Positions 1 to 5,876 of a stretch of 6,089 bases of DNA are shown here, piece after piece (within the stretch, counting starts at the first letter, position 1; each line of letters starts with the position of its first letter). Source of the stretch: CAYYVJ01 sp964475115 (lineage in GTDB: Bacteria; Bacillota; Clostridia; Lachnospirales; Lachnospiraceae); contig CAYYVJ010000107.1 of NCBI GenBank assembly GCA_964475115.1, positions 1 through 6,089 of the forward strand, in the 5' to 3' direction. Made by a program: the position numbers and the translations under genes. The notes beneath the pieces are model-generated. The model was not told where the DNA came from. It ran no database searches and saw only the letters and a program-made list of their open reading frames with translations.

Positions 1-2
1 TA

Positions 3-41
3 AAAAAGCATCGGACAATTTCTAATTATCCGATGCTTTTT
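3..41. terminator. Rho-independent terminator of the TPR-GGDEF gene, probably bidirectional
   Basis: GCATCGGA at 8-15 pairs perfectly with TCCGATGC at 29-36 around a 13-base loop, and the A run at 3-7 can pair with the T run at 37-41. Read on the minus strand the stem is followed by TTTTTTA, which suits the GGDEF gene whose stop codon lies 30 bases away. Read on the plus strand it is followed by TTTTTGTT, so it may also end transcription of a gene left of the window, which cannot be seen. Confidence 0.88.
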
Positions 42-71
42 GTTAAAGAGTTTTCTTCTATAAAGACATAT

Positions 72-1676
72 TTAAGTTATACTATTAAAGGAATCTTTCT
101 TTTTTTGAGTTTTACTCTTATATAATTCCATATCCGCTTTATGTATGAAATCATGATAATGGAGATCTTTTTTTGGGATGGAATTTACGATACCGTAGCT
201 CAAAGTAATATATGGTTCACTTACAGTAGGCGAATGCTTTATTTTTAACTCATTTAATTGACTATGTAGTTCATCGATAAGAAATTGTATCTCTTTGTTA
301 CTTTTATTTGTAAAGACAAGTACAAATTCATCTCCACCATATCTAGCACAAAAATAAGAAGTACTTAGCTTTTTTATAAGATTAGCTATTTTTGTAATAC
401 AAGAATCACCTTCTAAGTGCCCATAATAATCATTATAATCTTTAAAAGAATCCACATCTAAAATAGCAATACCAAAGTTATACCCATTATCTATAGAAAA
501 TTCAAACTGTTCTTCACAATACTCACGTAGCAGATAACGGTTCGGAAGACTTGTAAGAGCATCATGTTCTGATTTTAATTTTAAAGATTCAATGCTTTCT
601 GCATTCTTTTTCTGCTCCTCTAAAATATGATTGAGACTAAATTGCATATTTAGAGCATTTAGCCTTTCTGCTTTTACAGAGGAACCATAAACTTTTTGAA
701 GATCATAATACTTTTTATATGCAGATGCTAACGCTTCTTTATTGTTCGTCCAATCATAATATTGTATTTGTATATCATAGTATTTTATTAGAATATCAGT
801 CTCATTTGGATTACTAGTAATCTGCTGAATGATTTCAAATATAGTTGTGGTCTCTTCTAACGCGTCAAAGGAGATAGCAAAATGGAAGCTATCAAGATAT
901 TCTTGAAAGGTTTCCATAATATTTGTTCCCTTAGTAAAATAAGCAATAAACTCATTCACATAATATAAGCAAGCATCTGCATTGCCCTGATAATATTCAT
1001 ATGCAGCATTTAAAAAAGAAAGAAGTTGCAAAAAAGTAGTGGGAAATTTAGAAGAATCTAAAGATTTTAACTTGTTTATGCATAAAAGTAACTCCTGCAT
1101 ATCATCTAAACGAAAACTAGCAAGTCCCAAATTAATATAATTTGCAGCTAAAGGACAAGTATAATCTATAGTAGAATTGTTTATAGGACGATCTACTTCG
1201 TAATACCTTATACCCTTTTTAAAATAGGAAACAGCTGTTTTGTAATCTTCTAAGTTGTAATATATATCAGCAATATTAGAAGAAGTAATCGCCTCTTGCA
1301 AGGTTGCTTTTTCTTCTATCGAACGATTTAACCCCTTAAGATAAAAATCTAAGGCTACTTGTTCATTCTGTTGTATTCGAAAAATGTTTCCTAATAAGTT
1401 ATAGGAGTTTATTTCCAAGGTGTAATAATGATTCTCTTGTTGGATATAAAGCCCCTTAAAAATATATGAGATTGCTTCTGAAAACTGATTCTTATTAAAC
1501 AACATTTCAGCCAAATAATAGTAAGCATAAGCTTTAGCATAGGCGTCTTGCGTCATATCCGAAAGTTTTAATATTTCCTCACATGCAGCTGTGACCTTTG
1601 CAAAATCTGTAAATTGATATAAAATTATTTGATCTACCTGTGTTTGAATCTCGGGTGCATGTTCCATTACTTTCAT
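72..1676 (-). CDS. TPR-repeat protein with C-terminal GGDEF domain (probable diguanylate cyclase)
   Basis: The 534-residue protein has no signal peptide or membrane segment, so it is probably cytosolic. Residues 45-330 are helical TPR-like repeats, clearest at about 47-80, 87-120 and 127-160. Residues 335-370 form a helical linker, probably coiled coil, leading into the GGDEF domain at about 370-530. The domain keeps HDALTSLPNR (371-380), the metal-site stretch LDVDSFK (406-412), intact GGDEF (447-451), SYGIV (492-496) and the closing ADMELYKSK. This argues for active synthesis of cyclic di-GMP from two GTP. The usual inhibitory RxxD motif just before GGDEF is replaced by STSY (438-441). The start at 1676 fits a GGGGGAG ribosome binding site at 1689-1695; a second in-frame ATG three codons later is possible. 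The TPRs probably bind a protein or peptide that controls the cyclase, but that ligand is unknown. The gene stands alone, divergent from the yaaR operon. Confidence 0.93.
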   Translation of the reverse strand: MKVMEHAPEIQTQVDQIILYQFTDFAKVTAACEEILKLSDMTQDAYAKAYAYYYLAEMLFNKNQFSEAISYIFKGLYIQQENHYYTLEINSYNLLGNIFRIQQNEQVALDFYLKGLNRSIEEKATLQEAITSSNIADIYYNLEDYKTAVSYFKKGIRYYEVDRPINNSTIDYTCPLAANYINLGLASFRLDDMQELLLCINKLKSLDSSKFPTTFLQLLSFLNAAYEYYQGNADACLYYVNEFIAYFTKGTNIMETFQEYLDSFHFAISFDALEETTTIFEIIQQITSNPNETDILIKYYDIQIQYYDWTNNKEALASAYKKYYDLQKVYGSSVKAERLNALNMQFSLNHILEEQKKNAESIESLKLKSEHDALTSLPNRYLLREYCEEQFEFSIDNGYNFGIAILDVDSFKDYNDYYGHLEGDSCITKIANLIKKLSTSYFCARYGGDEFVLVFTNKSNKEIQFLIDELHSQLNELKIKHSPTVSEPYITLSYGIVNSIPKKDLHYHDFIHKADMELYKSKTQKKKDSFNSIT

Positions 1677-1720
1677 TATTTTATTTCACTCCCCCATTAA
1701 GTACACAAAAGTATATGATT

Positions 1721-1740
1721 TTATCCCTATTATAGGATAA
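1721..1740. repeat. Inverted repeat over the -10 box of the GGDEF promoter, possible operator
   Basis: TTATCC at 1721-1726 is the exact reverse complement of GGATAA at 1735-1740, with 8 bases between. In a second register, CCTA (1726-1729) and TAGG (1733-1736) flank TTA. Both registers enclose or overlap the minus-strand TATAAT at 1734-1729, so a bound repressor would block the GGDEF promoter. Short AT-rich palindromes arise by chance, so function is inferred only. Confidence 0.35.
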
Positions 1741-1757
1741 ATAAATAATAAATACAA
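1729..1757 (-). promoter_or_regulatory. Sigma-A-type promoter of the TPR-GGDEF gene
   Basis: On the minus strand, TTGTAT (1757-1752) is followed after 17 bases by a perfect TATAAT (1734-1729). Transcription would begin near 1722 and give a leader of about 45 bases ending in the GGGGGAG ribosome binding site. The -10 box lies inside an inverted repeat described separately. This call is from motif match and spacing only. Confidence 0.72.
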
Positions 1758-1780
1758 GCAAAAACAAATTGTGTTACCCA

Positions 1781-1810
1781 TTGTATATTTTAAAACTTGT
1801 ATGTTATAAT
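1781..1810 (+). promoter_or_regulatory. Sigma-A-type promoter of the yaaR-holB-yaaT-yabB-rsmI operon
   Basis: TTGTAT (1781-1786) and a perfect TATAAT (1805-1810) are separated by 18 bases. The -10 box is preceded by TGT (1802-1804), giving the extended -10 form TGnTATAAT. Transcription would begin near 1817, leaving a leader of about 58 bases before the yaaR ATG at 1875. No other clear promoter is seen before rsmI, and the gene gaps are very short, so this promoter probably drives all five genes. Confidence 0.78.
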
Positions 1811-1861
1811 GTAAATACCTTTTTTAAAAACATAGTCGCAAGAAATGCTATACTTCACCAT

Positions 1862-1867
1862 AAGGAG
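1862..1867 (+). promoter_or_regulatory. Ribosome binding site that fixes the yaaR start at 1875
   Basis: AAGGAG at 1862-1867 lies 7 bases before the ATG at 1875. The in-frame ATG at 1845 has no purine-rich site at a suitable distance and would add ten residues (MLYFTIRSDF) not typical of the family, so the downstream ATG is chosen. Confidence 0.85.
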
Positions 1868-1874
1868 TGATTTC

Positions 1875-2315
1875 ATGGATATAAAAGTAAATGATATACA
1901 ACAAACAAATATAATTGAAAATAAAACTCCTGTACAACATACAGATGAAAGCTTTAAATTTGCTTTAATTAGCAATATTTCGGAGAATCAACTGCAAGAG
2001 AAGTTGAGTGGCTTGATGGCAGATATTGTGACTCAAGGTGGAAGATTAAAAAAGCATATGGATATTCGTGATATGAGGAATTATCGAGAATTAATCAAAA
2101 ACTTTTTAAATGAGGTAGTGAATCGTTCTCATGGATTTACCAGGGAGAATTTTTTAGATAAAAGAGGTAGACATAGAGTTTATGGTATCATTCGATTAAT
2201 TGATAAAAACCTAGATGAATTGGCTACAGAATTGATAAAAGAAGAGAAAGATGGGATTGCTATTTTAAATCTTGTAGATGAAATTAGAGGACTTTTAATG
2301 GACATCTTTCTATAA
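1875..2315 (+). CDS. yaaR: YaaR family protein (DUF327), function unknown
   Basis: The protein is 146 residues, the usual size for DUF327 proteins. After a variable, polar first 40 residues comes the family core: DIVTQGGRL (50-58), YRELIKNFLNEVV (70-82), RGRHRVYGII (97-106), ID..LDELA (109-117) and the C-terminal EIRGLLMDIFL (136-146). It is predicted soluble and mainly helical; no catalytic motif is visible. The family has no settled biochemical role. It is known mainly for its fixed position just before holB in Firmicutes, which hints at a link with replication or the YaaT system. Here it is the first gene of the operon, 12 bases before holB, with an extended -10 promoter upstream. In B. 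subtilis tmk and yaaQ precede it; neither is seen here. Identity is firm, function is not. Confidence 0.93.
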   Translation: MDIKVNDIQQTNIIENKTPVQHTDESFKFALISNISENQLQEKLSGLMADIVTQGGRLKKHMDIRDMRNYRELIKNFLNEVVNRSHGFTRENFLDKRGRHRVYGIIRLIDKNLDELATELIKEEKDGIAILNLVDEIRGLLMDIFL

Positions 2316-2316
2316 T

Positions 2317-2330
2317 GAGGTGAGGATTTG
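2317..2330 (+). promoter_or_regulatory. Strong ribosome binding site and TTG start codon of holB
   Basis: GAGGTGA at 2317-2323 is a seven-base match to the anti-Shine-Dalgarno complement and begins two bases after the yaaR stop. The only in-frame start at a workable distance is TTG at 2328-2330. The nearby ATG at 2332 is in another frame. The strong site probably compensates for the weaker start codon. Confidence 0.8.
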
Positions 2331-3317
2331 AATGGATTTGATAAGGTTATAGGACATGAGCAAATTATAGAACATTTTCAAAATGCCATTCGATTAAATA
2401 AAATGTCCCACGGCTATATTTTAAATGGAGAAGAAAGCTCAGGAAAAAGGATGTTAGCTTCTGCGTTTGTTAAAACACTTCAATGTGAAAAGAAAGATAT
2501 AAATCCATGTGGACAATGTAAGTCATGTAAACAGGCTGAGACTGGAAATCATCCGGATATTATATGGGTGAGTCATGAAAAGCCGAATAGTATTGGAGTA
2601 GATGATCTAAGGGAACAGTTGATTTCAGATATTCAGATTAAACCATACAGTAGTGCATATAAGATTTATATAATTGATGAAGCAGAAAAAATGACGATTC
2701 AAGCTCAGAATTCTTTGCTGAAAACAATTGAAGAGCCACCAGAGTATGGAATTGTTTTATTGCTAACTACAAATGCGGAAGGATTTTTGCCAACAATTTT
2801 ATCTAGGTGTGCGATGCTAAATCTTAGGCCGATACAAGATAATCAGATAAAGAAATACTTGATGGAAGAATATAAAGTACCAGATTATAAGGCAGATATT
2901 TGTGTAGCATTTGCACAGGGAAATTTAGGAAAAGCAATGAAGTTAGCTTCTTCAGAAAGATTTGATGAAATAAAAGAGCAAGTATTACAGCTCTTAAAAC
3001 AAATAAGTACGATGGATCATTCGGTCTTGCTTAATTATGTAAAAGAAATGGAAACTTATAAACAGGATATTAATGAGTATTTGGATTTGATGCTACTTTG
3101 GTACAGAGATGTACTTTTGTTTAAAGTTACAAATGATATAAATAGTTTGGTTTTTCGGGGGGAATATACTTTTGTTAGTAAAACAGCAGTAATAAGTTCC
3201 TATGAAGGATTAGAAGACATCATAAAAGCGATAGATAAAGCAAGAATAAGACTAAAAGCTAACGTGAACTTTGGATTAGCAATTGAGTTGTTATTATTAA
3301 CCATAAAGGAGAACTAA
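2328..3317 (+). CDS. holB: DNA polymerase III clamp-loader subunit delta prime
   Basis: This 329-residue AAA+ protein is part of the complex that loads the beta sliding clamp during chromosome replication. It opens with the typical IGHEQIIEHF stretch (8-17). The P-loop-like segment NGEESSGKR (33-41) has Arg where an ATP-binding loop needs Ser or Thr, as expected for delta prime, which generally does not bind ATP. Four cysteines at 53, 61, 64 and 67 (C-x7-C-x2-C-x2-C) form the zinc-binding module. The Walker B-like region is YIIDEAEKM (114-122), and SRC (159-161) is the arginine-finger motif that acts on the neighbouring DnaX subunit. The C-terminal part (about 210-329) fits the helical collar. 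It is too short to be DnaX (tau/gamma). The start is TTG; the stop overlaps the yaaT ribosome binding site. Position between yaaR and yaaT is the classic Firmicute arrangement. Confidence 0.95.
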   Translation: MNGFDKVIGHEQIIEHFQNAIRLNKMSHGYILNGEESSGKRMLASAFVKTLQCEKKDINPCGQCKSCKQAETGNHPDIIWVSHEKPNSIGVDDLREQLISDIQIKPYSSAYKIYIIDEAEKMTIQAQNSLLKTIEEPPEYGIVLLLTTNAEGFLPTILSRCAMLNLRPIQDNQIKKYLMEEYKVPDYKADICVAFAQGNLGKAMKLASSERFDEIKEQVLQLLKQISTMDHSVLLNYVKEMETYKQDINEYLDLMLLWYRDVLLFKVTNDINSLVFRGEYTFVSKTAVISSYEGLEDIIKAIDKARIRLKANVNFGLAIELLLLTIKEN

Positions 3318-3328
3318 AGGAGAGTAAG

Positions 3329-4237
3329 ATGATAAAAGTTATTGGTGTAAGATTTCGTACAGCTGGAAAGATTTACTTTTTTGATCCTCTTGAATTAGAT
3401 GTAGAGCAAGGTGCTCATGTAATTGTAGAGACAGCTAGGGGTATAGAATATGGTACAGTAGTGTTGGGTAGAAGAGAGGTAGAGGATGATATGGTAGTTC
3501 AACCATTGAAACCTGTTACTCGCATTGCCACTTTAGAAGATGATGAAGCAGAGATACTAAATAAGCAAAAAGAGAAAGAAGCATTTGCTATTTGTTTAGA
3601 AAAGATAAAAAAACATAATCTTGAAATGAAATTAATTGATGCAGAGTATACTTTCGATAATAATAAGGTACTATTTTACTTTACAGCTGATGGAAGAATT
3701 GATTTTAGAGAATTAGTAAAAGACTTAGCGGCTGTATTTAAGACAAGAATTGAGTTGAGGCAAATTGGTGTTAGAGACGAGACAAAAATAGCTGGTGGAA
3801 TAGGTATTTGTGGACGTAGCCTATGTTGCAATACTTTCTTATCTGAATTTGCACCAGTATCTATTAAGATGGCAAAAGAACAAAGTCTTTCATTAAATCC
3901 AGCAAAAATTTCAGGTGTATGTGGAAGACTGATGTGTTGTTTGAAGAATGAAGAAGAAACTTATGAGGAATTAAACAGTAAGCTTCCTAGCATAGGTGAC
4001 TTTGTTACAACAGATGATGAATTAAAAGGTGAAGTTCAAAGTGTAAGTGCACTTAGACAACAAGTAAAAGTTATTGTAACAGTGAATGATGAAAAAGAAA
4101 TTAGAGAATATAAATTAGACCAACTTCGTTTTAAACCAAAACGAAAAAAAGATAAAATAAATATTGCAGATGCAGAACTTAGAGCATTGGAGTTATTAGA
4201 ACAAAAAGAAGGAAAATCAAAATTAGATGCTAATTAA
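3329..4237 (+). CDS. ricT: PSP1-family RNA-maturation regulator YaaT/RicT
   Basis: This 302-residue protein starts at ATG 3329 with AAAGGAG (3316-3322) six bases upstream. Residues 1-50 form the N-terminal beta-rich part (VIGVRFRTAGKIYFFDP), and the PSP1 domain spans roughly 60-145. The family signature follows: CGRSLCC (161-167) and CGRLMCC (198-204), giving six cysteines at 161, 166, 167, 198, 203 and 204. In B. subtilis, RicT joins RicA (YmcA) and RicF (YlbF) in a complex that binds 4Fe-4S clusters and steers RNase Y processing of polycistronic mRNAs; it affects competence, biofilm formation and sporulation. All cysteines are intact, so a metal-binding role is plausible here, but the partners are not in this window. 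The last 35 residues are a basic patch (KPKRKKDK) followed by a charged helix, making it somewhat longer than the B. subtilis protein of about 275 residues. Confidence 0.94.
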   Translation: MIKVIGVRFRTAGKIYFFDPLELDVEQGAHVIVETARGIEYGTVVLGRREVEDDMVVQPLKPVTRIATLEDDEAEILNKQKEKEAFAICLEKIKKHNLEMKLIDAEYTFDNNKVLFYFTADGRIDFRELVKDLAAVFKTRIELRQIGVRDETKIAGGIGICGRSLCCNTFLSEFAPVSIKMAKEQSLSLNPAKISGVCGRLMCCLKNEEETYEELNSKLPSIGDFVTTDDELKGEVQSVSALRQQVKVIVTVNDEKEIREYKLDQLRFKPKRKKDKINIADAELRALELLEQKEGKSKLDAN

Positions 4238-4964
4238 TCTGGAAGCTAACGAGAGAATTGATGAACTTCATAGAAATGGATATAAAATAATTCAGAACCC
4301 AGAAGGGTTCTGTTTTGGTATGGATGCTGTTCTTTTATCTGGAATTGCGAAGGTAAAACCGGGTGAAGTTGTTCTTGATATGGGAACTGGAACAGGTATT
4401 ATTCCTATTTTGTTAGAAGCAAAAACAGAAGGAAAGCATTTTACAGGTTTAGAAATACAAGAAAAAAGTGCTGATATGGCTAGGCGAAGTGTATTATTAA
4501 ATGATTTAGAGGAAAAAATAGAAATTAAAGTAGGGGATATAAAGCAAGCATCCGCTATATTTGGGAAAAATTCATTTGATGTTGTTACATCAAATCCTCC
4601 TTATATGAATGAAAGTCATGGGTTGACTAATCCAGATTTACCTAAAGCCATCGCCAGACATGAGGTCTTATGTACATTTGAAGATATAGCAAGAGAGGCG
4701 TCAGCTGTGCTAAAGCCTGGTGGTCGATTTTATTTAGTACATAGGCCGAGAAGATTAATTGAAATTATCAATTTGCTCACCTCATACAAATTAGAGCCCA
4801 AAAGGCTAAAGCCAGTGTATCCCATGAAGGATAAAGAAGCAAATATGATATTGATCGAAGCCGTAAAAGGGGGAGGTTCTTTGCTGAAAATGGAAGCTCC
4901 TTTAATCGTGTATGAAAAACCAAATGTATATACAAAAGAAATATATAGTATTTATGGCTATTGA
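4227..4964 (+). CDS. yabB: Class I SAM-dependent methyltransferase, YabB/TrmN6-like (tRNA1(Val) A37-N6)
   Basis: The 245-residue Rossmann-fold enzyme carries the SAM-binding motif I DMGTGTG (51-57), an acidic motif II residue in GLEIQE (74-79) and the catalytic NPPY motif (123-126), which marks enzymes that methylate exocyclic amino groups, here probably N6 of adenine. The N-terminal IIQNP.GF.FGMDAVLL and the C-terminal RPRRL and KEANMILIE stretches match the YabB/YfiC family. E. coli YfiC (TrmN6) methylates A37 of tRNA1(Val); the same target is inferred here. The ATG at 4227 overlaps the last 11 bases of yaaT. The only nearby ribosome-binding-like sequence, AAGGA at 4210-4214, lies about 12 bases away, so translation may depend on coupling to yaaT. 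No other good in-frame start exists before Met32, inside the conserved region. A terminator-like hairpin lies early in the gene (4293-4316). Confidence 0.92.
   Translation: MLINLEANERIDELHRNGYKIIQNPEGFCFGMDAVLLSGIAKVKPGEVVLDMGTGTGIIPILLEAKTEGKHFTGLEIQEKSADMARRSVLLNDLEEKIEIKVGDIKQASAIFGKNSFDVVTSNPPYMNESHGLTNPDLPKAIARHEVLCTFEDIAREASAVLKPGGRFYLVHRPRRLIEIINLLTSYKLEPKRLKPVYPMKDKEANMILIEAVKGGGSLLKMEAPLIVYEKPNVYTKEIYSIYGY
4293..4316 (+). other. Intragenic hairpin with T run, early in yabB
   Basis: CAGAACCC (4293-4300) pairs perfectly with GGGTTCTG (4305-4312) around the loop AGAA, and TTTT follows directly at 4313-4316. The shape is that of a short intrinsic terminator, about 66 bases into the coding region. 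The encoded residues (Q-N-P-E-G-F-C-F) are conserved in the family, so protein constraint explains part of it. The hairpin is clear; its function is unproven. Confidence 0.4.
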
Positions 4965-4965
4965 G

Positions 4966-4971
4966 AAAGGG
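4966..4971 (+). promoter_or_regulatory. Ribosome binding site that fixes the rsmI start at 4978
   Basis: AAAGGG at 4966-4971 lies 6 bases before ATG 4978 and just after the yabB stop (4962-4964). Earlier in-frame ATGs at 4912, 4924 and 4954 lie inside yabB, lack comparable sites, and would add residues before the family's usual N-terminus, which begins close to the LYLCATPIGNLED strand. Confidence 0.82.
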
Positions 4972-4977
4972 AAATCA

Positions 4978-5820
4978 ATGGATGGAAAGTTATACTTGTG
5001 TGCAACTCCTATAGGAAATTTAGAAGATATTACTTTGCGTGTATTAAAGACTCTAAAAGAAGTGGATTTAATTGCGGCGGAAGATACAAGACATACAATA
5101 AAATTGCTAAATCACTTTGAGATTAAAACACCAATGACTAGTTATCATGAGTTTAATAAGATAGATAAGGCAGAATATCTAGTAGAGCAAATGAAAAGCG
5201 GAATTTCAGTGGCATTAGTAACAGATGCAGGAACACCAGCTATTTCAGATCCAGGAGAAGAACTGGTGAAGAAATGCTATGAATCAGGGATTGAAGTTAC
5301 TTCTTTACCAGGTCCGGCGGCTTGTATTACTGCATTAACCTTATCCGGCCTGTCTACTAGGAGGTTTTGTTTTGAAGCATTCTTGCCTTCGGATAAAAAA
5401 GAGAAACAAAGTATACTAAAAGAATTAGAAAATGAAACGAGAACTATCATTATATATGAAGCCCCACATCGATTAAAAAAGACAATAGAGGAACTTTTAT
5501 CAGCGATAGGAGATAGAAGGTTTACTTTGTGTAGGGAGTTGACCAAGAAATTTGAGACTGTTTACCAGACAACATTATCAAGAGCCTTAGAAGAACTCGC
5601 TGAAGTTGAAGTAAGAGGAGAATGTGTTCTTGTGATCGAGGGAAGAAGTCAAAAAGAGATAGAGGAAGAAAAAATCAGAGAGTGGAAGTCTCTTTCCATT
5701 CATGAGCATTTGGAACATTATACTAGACAAGGAATTGAAAAGAAGGAAGCCATGAGACTTGTAGCAAAAGATAGGGGTACAACAAAAAGAGAGATTTATC
5801 AATCATTATTAGAAGATTAG
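4978..5820 (+). CDS. rsmI: 16S rRNA (cytidine-1402-2'-O)-methyltransferase
   Basis: This 280-residue protein is close to the usual length of RsmI. It belongs to the tetrapyrrole-methylase fold and methylates the ribose of C1402 in the decoding centre of 16S rRNA, using SAM. Diagnostic motifs in order are ATPIGNLEDITLR (9-21), AAEDTRHT (33-40), the YHEFN stretch (56-60), VTDAGTPAISDPG (81-93), LPGPAA (110-115), then YEAPHRL and CRELTKKFE in the second half. The C-terminal segment, from IHEHLEHYTRQG to KREIYQSLLED, is the small helical domain common in Firmicute RsmI. The ATG at 4978 is 13 bases after the yabB stop. A strong terminator begins immediately after the stop codon, making this the last gene of the operon. 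In B. subtilis the orthologue sits in the same place, with yazA between it and yabB; yazA is absent here. Confidence 0.96.
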   Translation: MDGKLYLCATPIGNLEDITLRVLKTLKEVDLIAAEDTRHTIKLLNHFEIKTPMTSYHEFNKIDKAEYLVEQMKSGISVALVTDAGTPAISDPGEELVKKCYESGIEVTSLPGPAACITALTLSGLSTRRFCFEAFLPSDKKEKQSILKELENETRTIIIYEAPHRLKKTIEELLSAIGDRRFTLCRELTKKFETVYQTTLSRALEELAEVEVRGECVLVIEGRSQKEIEEEKIREWKSLSIHEHLEHYTRQGIEKKEAMRLVAKDRGTTKREIYQSLLED

Positions 5821-5862
5821 AAAAATAAAAAAGGCTGTTTGGATAGCCAAAAGCCTTTTTTC
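5821..5862. terminator. Bidirectional Rho-independent terminator between rsmI and the AbrB-type gene
   Basis: AAAAAAGGCT (5827-5836) pairs perfectly with AGCCTTTTTT (5852-5861). After one bulged G (5837), TTTGG (5838-5842) pairs with CCAAA (5847-5851) around the loop ATAG, for 15 pairs in total. The plus strand ends in six Ts (5856-5861). On the minus strand the stem is followed by further Ts (TTTTTTATTTTT across 5832-5821). It therefore serves both convergent genes, ending the yaaR operon right at the rsmI stop and the AbrB-type gene about 15 bases past its stop. Confidence 0.93.
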
Positions 5863-5876
5863 TATATATTGAGAAA

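Noticed and set aside
1845..1874. Upstream in-frame ATG for yaaR
   Set aside because: No ribosome binding site at a proper distance; AAGGAG sits before the ATG at 1875, and the shorter product matches the usual family length.
1677..1874. Possible c-di-GMP riboswitch in the leader of the GGDEF gene or of the operon
   Set aside because: Both leaders are about 45-60 bases, too short for a known c-di-GMP riboswitch, and no matching stems are seen.
1790..1975. Minus-strand ORF of 61 residues with a hydrophobic stretch
   Set aside because: It lies antisense to the yaaR start and covers the operon promoter. It has no convincing ribosome binding site, and its hydrophobicity is what AT-rich antisense reading produces.
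2421..2452. Degenerate Walker A loop (Arg in place of Ser/Thr) in HolB as a sign of a broken gene
   Set aside because: Delta prime subunits commonly lack a working ATP-binding loop; zinc cysteines and SRC are intact, so this is normal for the family.
4125..4145. Perfect 8-pair inverted repeat TTCGTTTT / AAAACGAA in yaaT
   Set aside because: Only two of eight pairs are G-C, and A residues instead of Ts follow the stem. It encodes the basic KPKRKK patch, so lysine codons explain it.
4912..4977. Longer rsmI start inside yabB
   Set aside because: It would overlap yabB by more than 50 bases and add 22 non-conserved residues. AAAGGG supports the ATG at 4978.
5277..5546. Minus-strand ORF of 89 residues
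   Set aside because: Complete shadow of rsmI, whose conserved motifs run through the same region; no known family resemblance.
5587..5802. Minus-strand ORF of 71 residues
   Set aside because: Shadow of the rsmI 3' end; rich in Phe, Leu and Ser, as expected from antisense of Glu/Lys-rich coding sequence.
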